The notes under the pieces are model-generated. The model was not told the DNA's origin. It worked only from the letters and a program-made list of their open reading frames with translations, and did not search any database. Of a stretch of 64,000 nucleotides of DNA, positions 46,619-58,043 are shown in pieces. Position 1 is the first letter of the stretch; each line of letters starts with the position of its first letter. This stretch comes from Pseudofabraea citricarpa (taxonomy: Eukaryota; Ascomycota; Leotiomycetes; Helotiales; Dermateaceae), in assembly GCA_029641185.1 (NCBI GenBank), contig JAPWGK010000003.1:1178001-1242000 (forward strand). Reading direction: 5' to 3'. Position numbers and translations under genes: made by a program.

Positions 46619-47595
46619 TGGAAGTTGATTGGCCAGATAACTTTGAAGAGCTTTCCGAATGGATTACTCTTATCTTGTTTGGGTGATGCTCTCACGTTCT
46701 CAAATTTAGATGTTGGAGAAGACTTCAAAGTACCCAAGTGACGTCGAGAAAAACAACGAGTACGAAACCGCGCCGCGCATTAACTTTGGCTTTTCCCCAT
46801 ACCCCGCTATTTACTGGGGGGTCTTAGCTTTATTACTCATGATAGACTCAGCAAAGTTTGAAGATCTATCTTTTCAGACTCGTGCTTCCTTGAGGATTTT
46901 TAAGATATTTGAAAACGACAAATATTTAACATAGATGAGCTTTATGATTCTTTCTGAATAAACCAATTCATTCGACATGTCAAATTTATCTGAGTTTAAT
47001 TGAAGGGATTCGTATTCGGATGTTTCAGCCATGGCTTTGGGGCAGCAAGAGTAAAAGGCCCCACCTCTCGTGACCTACTGGGGACTTTCTGTAAGGAACA
47101 CTGAGTCATATCAAGACATAAGAGGATCTTAAAGTTCTCGTTATTTTGCAAAGTGTTCCACAGTAGGAATTTGCTGTAGCCGCGGCTCTCCATTTGTTCT
47201 TAGCCGAGAGAAAGCTGTTAACTGCCGACAAGCCACGTGCAGTGTGAACCAGGAGACCAAGAAACTCCTGAACTCCTAGTGGATTTGGTAGAGTGTGGAT
47301 CGTCTCTGTCATCCTTTGTAATCTCTGACAAGCGCTACTTACCCGCGCTATATTAGAGAGCTATACAGGATTGTCTGTTGTGCGCGAGTTTTGACAGCAC
47401 ATAACTCAAATAAGCTCTGCGAGAAACTCACTGTGCCGAGAAAAATGATGGGTACTTTGACTTTAAGCATCTCAAAATTTTCACACATTAATATCTCCCA
47501 AATTTTCATCTAACTCGTTTTTCGTGACCACTCCTAAATAATTCAAACTCGTTCTACTAAAAAACACCTTTGCATCGTCGCACTCGCGCCTAATT

Positions 47596-47662
47596 GGTAA
47601 TGAGTCTCCTTCTATAGGGCAACCGGGTTCCTCAAATACAGCTCTACCACCGAGCTCTTACC
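47596..47662 (-). other. tRNA-like sequence, possibly a tRNA pseudogene or SINE head
   Basis: On the minus strand the segment starts GGTAAGAGCTCGGTGGTAGA. This has a D-arm-like stem (GCTC/GAGC around GGTGGTA) that matches a polymerase III A-box. Its ends GGTAA and TTACC can pair like an acceptor stem over 67 nt. The anticodon arm and the TTCGA T-loop are missing or decayed, so it is not called as a functional tRNA. Confidence 0.3.
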
Positions 47663-47724
47663 ATCCCTAAAACTTTGACACATATATCTAACATAGAAAA
47701 TTAATTAGATAACTCAAGAGCGGC

Positions 47725-47775
47725 GGCTATCTGAACATAATAGCTGTCCGAACCCAAAGGCTCTCCGAATCCAGA
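47725..47775 (+). repeat. 17-bp tandem repeat, 3 copies
   Basis: Three consecutive diverged units: GGCTATCTGAACATAAT, AGCTGTCCGAACCCAAA and GGCTCTCCGAATCCAGA. Related GCCTATCCGATAGCC follows at about 47817. Repeated short units of this kind occur in the ends of pogo/Tc1-like fungal elements; that link is inference. Confidence 0.55.
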
Positions 47776-48043
47776 GATATATCCGGCTTATTAATATCTC
47801 TGCAGCTGGAAGGCTCGCCTATCCGATAGCCGTTATGCTCTCCTGATCCTTGGTCTCAGCACTCTGTCTGGCCTGACATCAACGTGCAGATGATCTGCAT
47901 TGTCAAAAGTACATTTGTCCCGGTGCTTTTGGATTGCGAGATCCTAAGGAAGCATCAGACATCTTCACGTTATCTGATCAGCTATTCTAGGTAGAATAGG
48001 ATCCCCGTCCTATTGAATACTATAGGACAACCTACTTTTGCTA

Positions 48044-48325
48044 TTACATCATCTCGACAGTCCCAATATCCCAGGTATCTACAACATGGGACGGCGCTTG
48101 GAACATCCCAACTCGCGTATAATCATGATCAGTCTCGTTCTTTTTCAATATTAATCCGCATATACCCTTCCTATCCCAATTAGCTCTCCCTATGGCTAGG
48201 AACGTCAGTTCGATTGGTACAGGATAAACTTGCTCCTCGTTAACGATTGTAATTTCGTTGGCGCCGTGTGGCCGGACAATCAAAGCATCGCCCAGGCTCT
48301 TGACCTTTTCAACGCCAAAAAACAC
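48044..48325 (-). pseudogene. C-terminal gene fragment, possibly from a HET-family protein
   Basis: A 93-codon open frame. It contains a structured segment (GRANWDRKGICGLILKKNET, then YTRVGMF) that resembles the C-terminal region of heterokaryon-incompatibility-type proteins. No upstream domain can be joined to it. The identity is a weak impression; it could be an orphan frame. Confidence 0.3.
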
Positions 48326-48467
48326 ATTTCCTATTGCAATTACTGCGTCGGTCGACTACCAGCTTTCACTTCTTATAAGAATTTGTAGTGTGTTGGGTCC
48401 TTGAGCCGATGTTCTAAACTCATTCTGTACTTGCACTTGTAGTGTCTTGAATTGGGTGACGATTTCC

Positions 48468-48960
48468 TCACTGCAACGAAAGGAGACAGGATTGTCGATT
48501 GCAACCCATGATCGTGATGGAGCTCGATCGTGCTCCGGTTGCGGATGCAGTGTGTTTTGATAGCGCCTTAACTTTTATCAGTTCCATGGCTTCGTTGTAC
48601 TTGGTGTTGAAGTTGGGCCTCATATTTTCATTCTCCTTTCCTGGCGTCCACGGATTCAAGGTCAACGTCCGAGGGTGATCTCCATACATTATTTGGTGAA
48701 GAACAACGCCCATAGACCAAACATCAACCAGGTGGTTGTAGCGCGGCAGCTCGCGTTCCGGTGCGAGATAGCATATGCTACCACCACAACCTGGCGCGGG
48801 AGACACCAAGCCTCTGGGCGGCACTTGTGTCGTGCCTTCGCTTAAAATGGCATGGATAGCCCAATCTCCGACATGTAGAGTTGATGCTTTTGGGATTGCT
48901 GCTAAGTTGGACGTAGATGATGAGGCGTGCGGTTTATCTGCAACATTTTGGTTCCGCTCT
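48468..48960 (-). pseudogene. Protein-kinase C-lobe fragment
   Basis: A continuous frame reads GDWAIHAILSEGTTQ, then GSICYLAPERE, then VDVWSMGVVLHQIMYGDHP. These are the activation-segment, APE and DxW/F-helix regions of a protein kinase. The DFG position reads GDWAI and the upstream N-lobe, VAIK lysine and HRD loop are absent; the frame closes at a stop just upstream. The C-terminus decays after ELIK. The parts needed for catalysis are missing, so this is a fragment or relic. Confidence 0.7.
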
Positions 48961-49504
48961 TAAATCATGGATTTGATGATTAGCGAGACGTAAGTTTAGC
49001 GACACTTTCTTTTATATTGACTCCAAACCTTCGTTGATAAAATCCGGTCAAGCGGATAGTCTTGAACTCTCAAATCAAGCTTCTTTGAGGATCTAGGAAC
49101 GTAGAAGGAAACAGTTTATCTCCTGTTGAATAGAAAGAATGTAAAGTTATTAGACTCATAAGTAAAAGTTCGTCTCATCCCCTTAACTTTCTCTTCCCAA
49201 CAATTCATAGATTCCTCTTATAACAATAGAATATTCAGACTTGGTCCTAGAGTCTATAAAAGCCTGATGCTATGAATGAATGTAATTGCAATCTTTAGAT
49301 TATTATTCGCCTTATTCTATGTATCTACTCAATCTAACACTCAAATTAAAAGAAAGGCAACATAACTCTACATCCACCACCAGGCCACCTATTATTAAAT
49401 ATTCACCCATCCTCAACCTCAACCTCAACTTAAAAATTAGAAAAGAAAGAAAACCAACTCCAACCCTCCATCATCAATTCATAATCAGCAGCGGAGAAGA
49501 CTAT
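48961..49504. other. Intergenic region
   Basis: Between the kinase relic and the 3' end of the WSC gene. The plus-strand frame beginning at 49286 runs into the antisense of the WSC gene and is not called. Confidence 0.45.
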
Positions 49505-52500
49505 CTACACAGTGCTGACAGCTGGCGCACTATTCCACACCGTCGTGCCGGTCCCGCTAATCGTAGCCGTAGTGGCGACATACAGGTTATACTGATTGCT
49601 GCCACCGCACTTCAGGGAAGTGTTGCCCTTGCAAGCCATCGTGCATGCTTTGGCACCTGTGAGACTTGCAGGCTCAGGCGTTGGCGCCACACTGCCTGCG
49701 TAACATTCTCGTCCAAACTCGACACCGACATAGCGGTATGTAGTTGCAGGGGTAGCGCTGAGACGTGCGAGAGCCGATGAGATACATAGCTCTGGTGTCA
49801 TGGAGTCGTTGGCGAAGAGTTTCGGCATGTTGTGACCTGCATATGGACCAGCTGCGGGATCGGAGAAACAGCCCATAGAAGTAAAGCCCAGGGTTGCTGT
49901 TACACTGGATTGGGTTGAGCTCGTCATTCTTGTGGTTGGTGGGCTGGTTGTTGGCGATGAAGTTGTGCTCGTGGTTGATCTTGAGGTGATTGAGCTGGAT
50001 GAGGAAGAAGATGATATTGTTGATGTGCTAATTGTAGAAGAAGTAGAAGTTCTCGACGTAGATATTGAACTAGTAGTGCTAACAGTCGAACTCGAAGACG
50101 AGGACAAACTGGTGGCTGTTGAAGATGAGCTTGATGAACTTATATCTAGCCCCAAAGCAGAAGAAGAAGAAGACGAACTGGACTCCGTGCTTGGCAAAGT
50201 AGACGACGAGGAGGTTATTGCTTCTGTTACAGAAGTTAAAGTGCTCGTACTTGTGCTACCCACAGTGCCAGAGCTTTCTGACAATGAGCTAGCAATAGTA
50301 GAAGAAGAACTTGAACTTGAACTCGCAACAGATGACAGATCCGTACCTGATGTAGATGATGTGCTGGAACGGGTAGATGAGGAACTGGAACTTGTAGTCG
50401 ATATACTTGAGATAGACGAGCTAGAGCTTGACGTGCTTGTTCTAGATGTAGTTGCAATAGACGTTGAGCTGCTTGAGGTTACTGTGGATGAGCTGGCGCT
50501 GCCCAGTTTTTGGTACATCTGTAATCTATTGTTTCCACCGCACTAAATAAAGTCAACGACAGATTTCAAAGAGGTCAGGATAATTCTTACATATTGTAGT
50601 GGATTCCCCATACAGACGTGCGAGCATGTAGCTCCAGTGGTGGAGATAACACTTCCAGCGCTCAGCGAGTTACCGCAATAGCACTCTCTATGATACTCGA
50701 TACCAAAGTATTGGAATGCAGAACAAACCGATGCACAAATTTCTATAGTCATAGTATCATTCGCAAGTAACTTGCCACTTAAAGCTCGTCCAGTAGTTGC
50801 TTCCGTATAGCAGCCGATGAAAGAGAATGCCCCGACACTCTGAACAATGCTTGGCCCGGTGGCTGTAGAAGATGGGGCAGTGGATGAAGATGACACTGAT
50901 ACAGAGCTTGAAGACGACGAGGTTCCAGTTGACGAAGTTCCAGTCGATGAGGCTCCAGTCGATGCTGTGCCACTTGAACTGGTCCTTGTAGATGTTCCTG
51001 TAGAGACGCTCGTAGATGTCCCTGACGAAGATACCAAAGTGCCTGTGGATGTTGCAGTTGAACTAGAAACCGAAGAGCTCGAACCATCACCAGGAATTGC
51101 CTCTGGTCCAGGAACATATCTCGAACGGTCGTAGTACACACTCATGAATGTACCATCTCCGCCACAAGCCTGGGACACATCACCCGGGCAGCTGAAGGCA
51201 CATTTTTTCAAATTATCAGCAGTAAACTTGACTACAGATGGTGGCTTATTTCCGCACCAGCACTCTGTATGGTACTCAGTAGCAGCGAATATGTAACCCT
51301 TCGAGAAGCAATTGGTCTGGCATGCGCCGTTCTCATTCTTGGGGTCGTTGAACTGTTTTTGGAGTTGTCTTCCGCCACCATCATAGTAGCATCCAAGATA
51401 GAGATACTCGGCGGAGCCATTAGCAAGCAGAGGTCCCACTTGTTTGGTGCGGATATTGGCTGTGATCTTGACGTCGTGGACACCAAAATTAATGTCGTCA
51501 GTATTCAATATCCAAAAGTCCGATACGGTGTGATCAAGGCGGTTAACAGCACCACCCTGTGTGGCGGCAACAATCGAAACAGCCCCGAGGGCACAATCAT
51601 CGACATCAATGGACATTCCTTCAGCCAAGTCGACTCCGTGGTTGGGTGCCAGAAGTTCGATTTGAATCGGAGGCTTACTCTTCGAAATAGAGAGAGCCGA
51701 TCCACCTTCGTTGCAGATGCGGATATCTCTGCTGACAGTCGTACCAGCTTGTACGTTTCCAAAATTCATAATTACAGGCTCGGAGTAATCCCAGCCACCT
51801 TCCACGGTAGAGATGGAGATGTTGGCGATGGGTGCCGTAGACGCACTGCCAGACAAGAGAATGTAACCATTTCCTCCATTAGTCCAGAACTGAACAAAAG
51901 TCGAATATGCCCCAGTCACATTGGCCAGAAAGAGAATAGGAATGGTTACAGACGCTCCAGAAGCAAGTTTAGTACCTACAGTCGGAAGATCTGAAGAACT
52001 GAAGCCGCCTCCCAGATCTCCGTCGTCTGTAATGTTGGTATACTGGATAGGTCCATCCTCGAGGTCCAAAGTCGCGGTCCACGCTCTTCCTGTAAAGGTC
52101 AGAGTGTCAACTCCAATATTGGACAAAATGACAGCCGCGGTTCGACCTGATTTTGCGTTGTCTGATCCAACAACAATGCCGCCGAGATCAACTGCGGGTG
52201 GTGAGATACTGAGAAATGCCTTTTTGCTGACGGTCTTTCCTGAGAGGGAGATGGGTAAAATTGTGCTGTACTTTGGGACTGCATTTGTGGTGTAAATATT
52301 GAGACTGGCTCCGACACTACCAGGGGATACCTTTCCAAAGGAAGCATTCTGTGCATCGTTGATTGAAGCTTGTGTAAGGTTCCAGGTGACAGGGAAAGAG
52401 AAATTAGCACCTTGAGCAAGCGCGCCTTGAGGTAAAGTAGAATTATCGCACTGGAATGTAGCATCGGAAGTTCCGCATCCATTAATTTTCGTAATGGCAA

Positions 52501-54491
52501 TGTTTGTGGTACAGTTGACTATTAGAGTAGAGGTACTGCCAATAGCAAGGTCGCCATAGTTAACCGGCTGGGAGCACTGGAGCGGTAGAGCTACAGGAGA
52601 TCCCATACAGATGATATTTCCATTGCCGTCTGTAACGTATAGACGTCCATCGCCAAATGCAGGTCTTCCGAACTTGTTCAGTCCTCCAGTGGGAGGAATC
52701 TGGATCGGAACCAAAACACCATTGACAGGGACTGCTTGATATGCTAGAAGGCCAGCATTAACATCGGTCACCCATAGAATACCCGTTCCAGCTTGGCCCT
52801 TGAAGGTCGTTACCGTTGGACATCCAACACCAACACGTCCTGCACTAGTAGCAGCTGACTGTCCGACCAACGTGAAAAGGGGAGCTCCCTTGCCATCGAG
52901 ACCAATCTTGTAAGCGACAGTCGGGGCGCCCACAGGGGTGAAATAGATAAAGCCACCTTCAAGTGGATAAGATCCAGCTCCACCAAACACTGAGCCTGCG
53001 GCAGGAATTGTTTGGATAATATTGTCCGTTCCGCCGGAACCCTGTTTGAAGCCACCTAGATTGTTGGCATTCATGATATAAGCCTTTGCATTCTTTCCGA
53101 TTGTGACAGCCATTCTAGAGATTCCCGTTCCCTTGAACACTGTAGGATCTAGGAGTGCAACTCCGCCTGAACCCAAATCTCTATCACCAGCATCCATGGA
53201 AATGTACTCAAAGGGTTCGAAGTAGTCACTCAAGGTGATTTTCCCCGTTGATGAAACGCCCATACTAGCCACGACTTCGTCCAATGTTGACAAGGGCGTT
53301 CGCCCGGATGCAGGTACATCACCGTTAGCGTGGCCTTGACCGTTTCTATTCAAATTAGCCTACATTATCATCGGTGATAAAAGAACATACCCAGTAGTGC
53401 AATAGAATCTGGAGTTATCAGTAGCGAGGCCCATACCAGCTGGAAAATCTTAGTGTCAGTACTATCCATTGGGATGAATTGGATGGCTTTATTTATATGC
53501 TTGAAAATAAATGTGTACATACCTTGCCAGATACCAGCCTTGCCACCTTTCTCTGCAAATATGTCGTTTTGGACGGGCGGGGCTCCCGGACTCGATTCCA
53601 TTGCAAACATGGACACCACACCTACGTTAGGAGTAGTACTAACCCCAACAAGCATTCCTGTGTAATTGAACAGATCACAGTGTCCGCCGAATCCTCCAAT
53701 AACGACTCCGTTGATCATGGTCAATGATGGTCTCTGTAGTACGGTGCCACCAACAAAGTATCTAAATCATATCAGTATTTTGACAAAGAGATTCATGTGC
53801 TACAACTTTCATACCGGGCTGGGTCATTGTCCGCATTGTTTCCATCAACGAGAACAGGAAATCCCGGTTTATCGGCGAGGGTGATTATATCAACAGCATA
53901 GAAATTATAGATACCTGTAAGTTATTAGTAGGTATACGTGCTTGGTTATGGTATAAGACGTACCCTTTGCAACACCGCCATTCGAGGCACCATTTCTGTA
54001 GCCCTTAGAAAAGAAGTAGGCAGTATTTGTGTTGGGGTCAATGATTGGAGTTCCGATAATGCCAATATAATCGGGTATATCTGTACATCCAATATCACTC
54101 TGCAGAAATGGGGGCTGAACTGTGCGAGATGCCAAAAGAGTACCATTGACAGCGTCCAGAGTTCTAATAACGTTCATAGAACTGGCAATAAATACGAGTT
54201 GTGATCGTCCTGGTGGAGTATATACGAGTGGTCTGTATCCTGTAAGAAAGGTGTCTGCTGGAAAGGTTCGGGTTTGACTTACTTCGCGTACCATCTCTCT
54301 TTATTTCCATAGGTATTCTTCCACAGTATACCAAATATTGCCGAGCCGACAGTGGCTGGGTGCATATTATGATTATCAAGATACCCTGACTGGGCTGGAT
54401 CCGCATCCTGTATTTCATCGGTAGGAGCTAATGAGAGGACAACTGCTGGCCAGAAAGCCAGTAGTAAACAAAAGAGTGTTCGTGACCACAT
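49505..54491 (-). CDS. Large secreted triple-WSC-domain protein with N-terminal beta-propeller-like region
   Basis: Exons (minus strand) are 54491-54283, 54232-53964, 53914-53815, 53761-53523, 53439-53391, 53345-50591 and 50542-49505, giving 1552 aa with all frames kept. It has a signal peptide (RTLFCLLLAFWPAVVLSLA). Residues of about 70-560 resemble a PQQ/quinoprotein-type beta-propeller (TLDAVNGTLLASRTV, GDGRLYVTDGNGNIICMG). ASH/choice-of-anchor-like beta modules follow (VDLGGIVVGSD, NFGNVQAGTTVSRDIRICNE). Three Cys-rich WSC domains occur at about 933-1030, 1129-1215 and 1424-1525, each with the family's GCY/GCF start and ECWCGN-, ECYCGN- or ECYAGS-type core. Ser/Thr-rich linkers join them and are likely heavily O-glycosylated. 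WSC domains bind glycans, so an extracellular or cell-wall role is expected. No C-terminal membrane anchor is seen. Confidence 0.92.
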
Positions 54492-56299
54492 GGTGATTAC
54501 AGGATGGGCGAAGTGTCAAAGAGAGATGCGATATGTCAAAGAGATGGAGGAGAAAAGTGATACTTATCTACTAGAAATATTCATTGGCGGTCCAGAGCCT
54601 GAGTCCTCGGTCGCGAGTGGCAATGCTTCTGCCACATGGTCTAGCGCGGGAGGGCTGAAAGCTGTCCCGTCGATAGAAGAGAGATTATTGTCAAAGATAC
54701 TTGACGAGTACAGCAATATGGTAAATCAACCTTTGCGATTAGCCTCCACGAACTAAGGGTCTCTCGAGGCCTGGTTCCTGCAGATTAAGGGATGTCTGCC
54801 TACATTAGCCAGGTACTCCCCAGTCATTAGAATGATGGACTGGGTTCTATTGGCGAACATCTGGCCCGTCCGGAGACATGATGAACGGCTTCATCCCAAT
54901 TTTAAATTGAGAAGATGGCTTCGAAACTAGCCCTCGACTCGGGTTAAGCTTAAAGCCACAATCATCCATTTTAGGACGTCGGCTCGGAGCTCGATCATCT
55001 AAAGCGAGGCTGATTCGCCAAGAAGAACTCAGATCTCTCGATTAACCTTGGCAACATGTGGCGTTCGCAGCTTGTTGATTGTTGAATGGGCTGGGCATAG
55101 GCTTGGGAAAAGGCTTATTCGGGCTTTGGTAGCGTGGGAAAGACATGGATTATTTCCAATCAAAAGATGCCGTGGCGGAAGAATAAAGTTTTTGGTCCTG
55201 AACGGAGGTATCAAATTATGGTTGTGTACCTGTTTGTGTATATTGATTTCAGCCCGCCATTTTTGGAGAAATTGAGTTTTGACCTGGGTGACATCTGTGG
55301 AGGTCCAAAGTGACAACAATGGCAGCATGATTGAGGCTGCCAAGAAGAAATTATTCCTCGTAGCTAGAGATGATCTTTTCGGGCTCTTGCAGGCTCGGAT
55401 GATCCTGGCTTAGATGTAGAAATAGCTGAATGGAAAAACGGGTCGTAGAAGATGGCAATGCCAAGGACAACATGGGCCTCGAGAGACAGACTTTTGCTGG
55501 TCCAGATCGGGACCACATTCTGCCATCTTGGGACACTGATCGATAAGATATATGTGGGGCTTGAAGTGGTATCTTCATGTTGTTTTTGAGATGGCTAAAG
55601 CAAGATGAAAACATTGCGGGGCGGGGATTAGTGAAATTACGCAAGATCACATGATCATATAGATCCTACTCTGGTCCGTATTCTAATACTTTACACATTA
55701 CTCACGTCATATAATTTTCATAGACGAGAGTATTTCGAATCAAAGAGTATTCGAATCAAAGAGTAATAGCAAACTATAAGAGACTAAACACTAGAGCGGT
55801 TCTCTCTATGCAATTGCCGCAAGCTATGGCAAACGATCATACCAAATCCGTCGTCAAGCGGCGCCAACTCACCAACGAAAGTCGATCAGAGGCAAGTAGA
55901 GCCTTGAAGACGTCAGTGGATGTCACGAACCAATTCATGGGCATCGTGATTGTCACCATCGGCTTTTGTGAAATACCATTCAAAAAATTTGCAAGCCACA
56001 TGAATCACGCAAGCCATTTTGGACACTGCATTGAGACAGAAAAGTTCGGGAAATTCCGATATATTTGCAAAATAGTATTTACAATTGCCATGATGATGCC
56101 TAGCCTGTTCTACGTCTTGTTCCTGTCTATATGTCTAACGAGTGATAAAAATGCACAAGCAAAAAACGAACCAACAAAAGAAAAGCCGCGTCCATATATT
56201 TACACAAGATCCAAATCCAAATCCAAATCCAAGTCTAATCCCAACCAATCTTTCTAAACCCTTTTATGTGTCCCAATATCTTTTCATTCGTTCTCAAAT
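54492..56299. other. Intergenic region with one weak open frame
   Basis: The promoter of the WSC gene is at the left. A plus-strand frame at 55808-56257 could encode 149 aa with one hydrophobic stretch (TIAMMMPSLFYVLFLSICL) and ends in a (TCCAAA)n microsatellite at about 56210-56235. Nothing else supports it, so it is not called as a gene. Confidence 0.4.
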
Positions 56300-57117
56300 C
56301 TACAAAGCGCAGCCGACGTCATAGACGGTAGCGGCCTCGCCAGCAGGCACCTCGGAAGCAGCAACAGCGAAGAGCTTGCAGACTTTGTTGTCGAAAGTGA
56401 AGGACTTGCAAGAGGTGTTGGCCTGGCACTCGATCTTGCACTCAGCCGCTGTCTCGCTGCCAGTTGGGAGCGCTGGAGTAGCGATGGGCTCGACGTTAGC
56501 GCTGGTTGATCCAGCGGGGGCGGCGCCGCAGGTATCTCTGACGCGGAGGCGCTGAGCACCGGTGTTTTGGGTACCTGAGAGAAAATATTGTTAGATGAAA
56601 TTGTTGCGATGGAAAGGATGAGGAGTGAGGACTTACCAGTGGTGGGAGTGGTGTTGGATGAGCCGCTGTCGCTTCCGCTCGACGAAGTGCTTCCAGAGCT
56701 CGAGACTGCAACCCCGGTGGGATTCGACTCTGTTGGGACGACGGTTGGCACGGAGCTGCATGAGACGTCATAGGCGACCATGTTGGTCACAGCTGGAAGA
56801 GAAGAAGCTGGGACTGAGTAGAGGATGCAAGTATCAACACCGTTGACAAGGCCGAACATGAAGGATTGGCAGCTGGAGGCGCTGGTGCATTGGGCCTGGC
56901 AAAGTGCGGCAGTGGCTTTAAGATTTCGAGTCAGTCTCGAGTGTGGAAGCTGGTAGATGATTGGAAACTTACTGATACCAGTTGGCTGTTGGAGAGGAGT
57001 CTGGGAAGTGGTTCCTGTGGGAGCAGCACCGCAAACATCACGAGCCATGAGAGGAGACCCAGAGACGGCAGAGAGGAAAGCCGAAGCGGCGAAGATGGTG
57101 GCAGTGAATGAAGGCAT
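56300..57117 (-). CDS. Secreted cysteine-rich protein with two PAN/apple-like repeats
   Basis: Exons (minus strand) are 57117-56973, 56915-56637 and 56574-56300, giving 232 aa. It has a signal peptide (ATIFAASAFLSAVSGSPL). Two homologous units are visible. The first runs from RDVCGAAPTGTT through ALCQAQCTSASSCQSFMFG to CILYSVP and VAYDVSC. The second runs from RDTCGAAPAGST through AECKIECQANTSCKSFTF to VCKLFAVA and VYDVGC. Each carries six cysteines in matching positions, as in small fungal PAN/apple-like domains. A Ser/Gly/Thr-rich linker of about 40 residues joins them. Each repeat is followed by, or split at, a similarly placed intron, consistent with an internal duplication. It is probably extracellular, with carbohydrate or protein binding; no enzyme residues are recognised. 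Its CT/GA-rich leader suggests strong expression. Confidence 0.88.
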
Positions 57118-58043
57118 TTTGAGTGAAGTGAGTTTGAAAGTTGAAGAATGAAGTCTTAAAGAAGATTGTTGAAGTAAGTAAGAAGAGAGAAGAGAGTATT
57201 GATTGATTGAAGACTGAAGATGAAGATGAAGATGAGGGTGAGGAAAGAAATTCCAAGTCCAAACAATTACCTCTTCTTATACCAATTCTCGAAATCCTCT
57301 CAATACCTCATCTATCGTCGTCGTCAACTAACAATGCTATTTCCACAATTCACAGTCCACAACGCACAATCCGCAGCCCACAGCACAGCTCATCAGTCAA
57401 CGCAAGCAAGTCTTCGTCATCTCAGGCTATGTTGAACTCTAGGACTGAGCACATACATAATGTGGGGTACTAAGAGATGAGGCTGATTTCTAAGGGGGGG
57501 CGGTTAAGCTTTCTCCCCATCTATACCGCATCTTAGATATTTATCGTTGTCAATGTGTCTCTCCATCTTTGAGTATAGGCCAGGGACACAAGGGACATAA
57601 AGGAGGACGCGCTCAAATAAGCGAGACACTCAGGGGTTCGAATTCACAGCCTTACAAAAGAGGGCGAGGTACGTAGGACGTCGATCAAACGAGATCTCCA
57701 TCATGCGTTGACACATTTAATCCACATCACAGCTCGATCCCACCTATCCCCTTCCCAGATTCCAATTTTGGCATTCGCTTCGCTCAGAATAAACCAGAAG
57801 GAAAATATCCGACGGAAGCTTATTTTCGTCATGGGGAATGGGGCTTAGTTGTGAAGAGGGACCGGTAACGTGATGTCAACAAACACTTTGAAGCTTCTGT
57901 GCATGAATCAATGCTGCACTTGAAGGAAGGAATACTGTTGAGGAAGGCTTCCATACACAGGCTAAATATCTGAAAGTATTCAAATTCCTTCTGTCAACAT
58001 TGTCAATTAAAACCTCAAAACGCCAGCCATGCATACCTGAAGT
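57118..58043. other. Intergenic region
   Basis: The first 200 bp upstream of the secreted-protein gene is a GA/TC-rich tract (gatgaagatgaagatgagg), typical of strong fungal leaders. The rest is the 3' flank of the methylisocitrate lyase gene. A TTCGAATTC string near 57638 resembles a B-box, but no tRNA folds around it. Confidence 0.45.

Larger units (their letters stand above)
46619..48043. other. Gene-poor region with tRNA-like and repeat fossils
   Basis: No gene is supported. The open frames (for example 46710-46934, 47106-47312) are short and featureless. It holds the tRNA-like sequence at 47596-47662 and the 17-bp repeat at 47725-47775, and leads into a stretch of gene fragments. Confidence 0.5.

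Noticed and set aside
49932..50546. 204-codon acidic plus-strand open frame (VEVLDVDIELVV-like)
   Set aside because: It is the exact antisense of the Ser/Thr-rich linker of the WSC gene; codon bias in poly-Ser runs opens the opposite strand.
55808..56257. 149-codon plus-strand frame with one hydrophobic stretch
   Set aside because: No domain, no introns, no partner, and it ends in a TCCAAA microsatellite; coding status cannot be supported.
57630..57660. B-box-like GGGGTTCGAATTC suggesting a tRNA
   Set aside because: The flanks do not form a T-stem, anticodon stem or acceptor stem.
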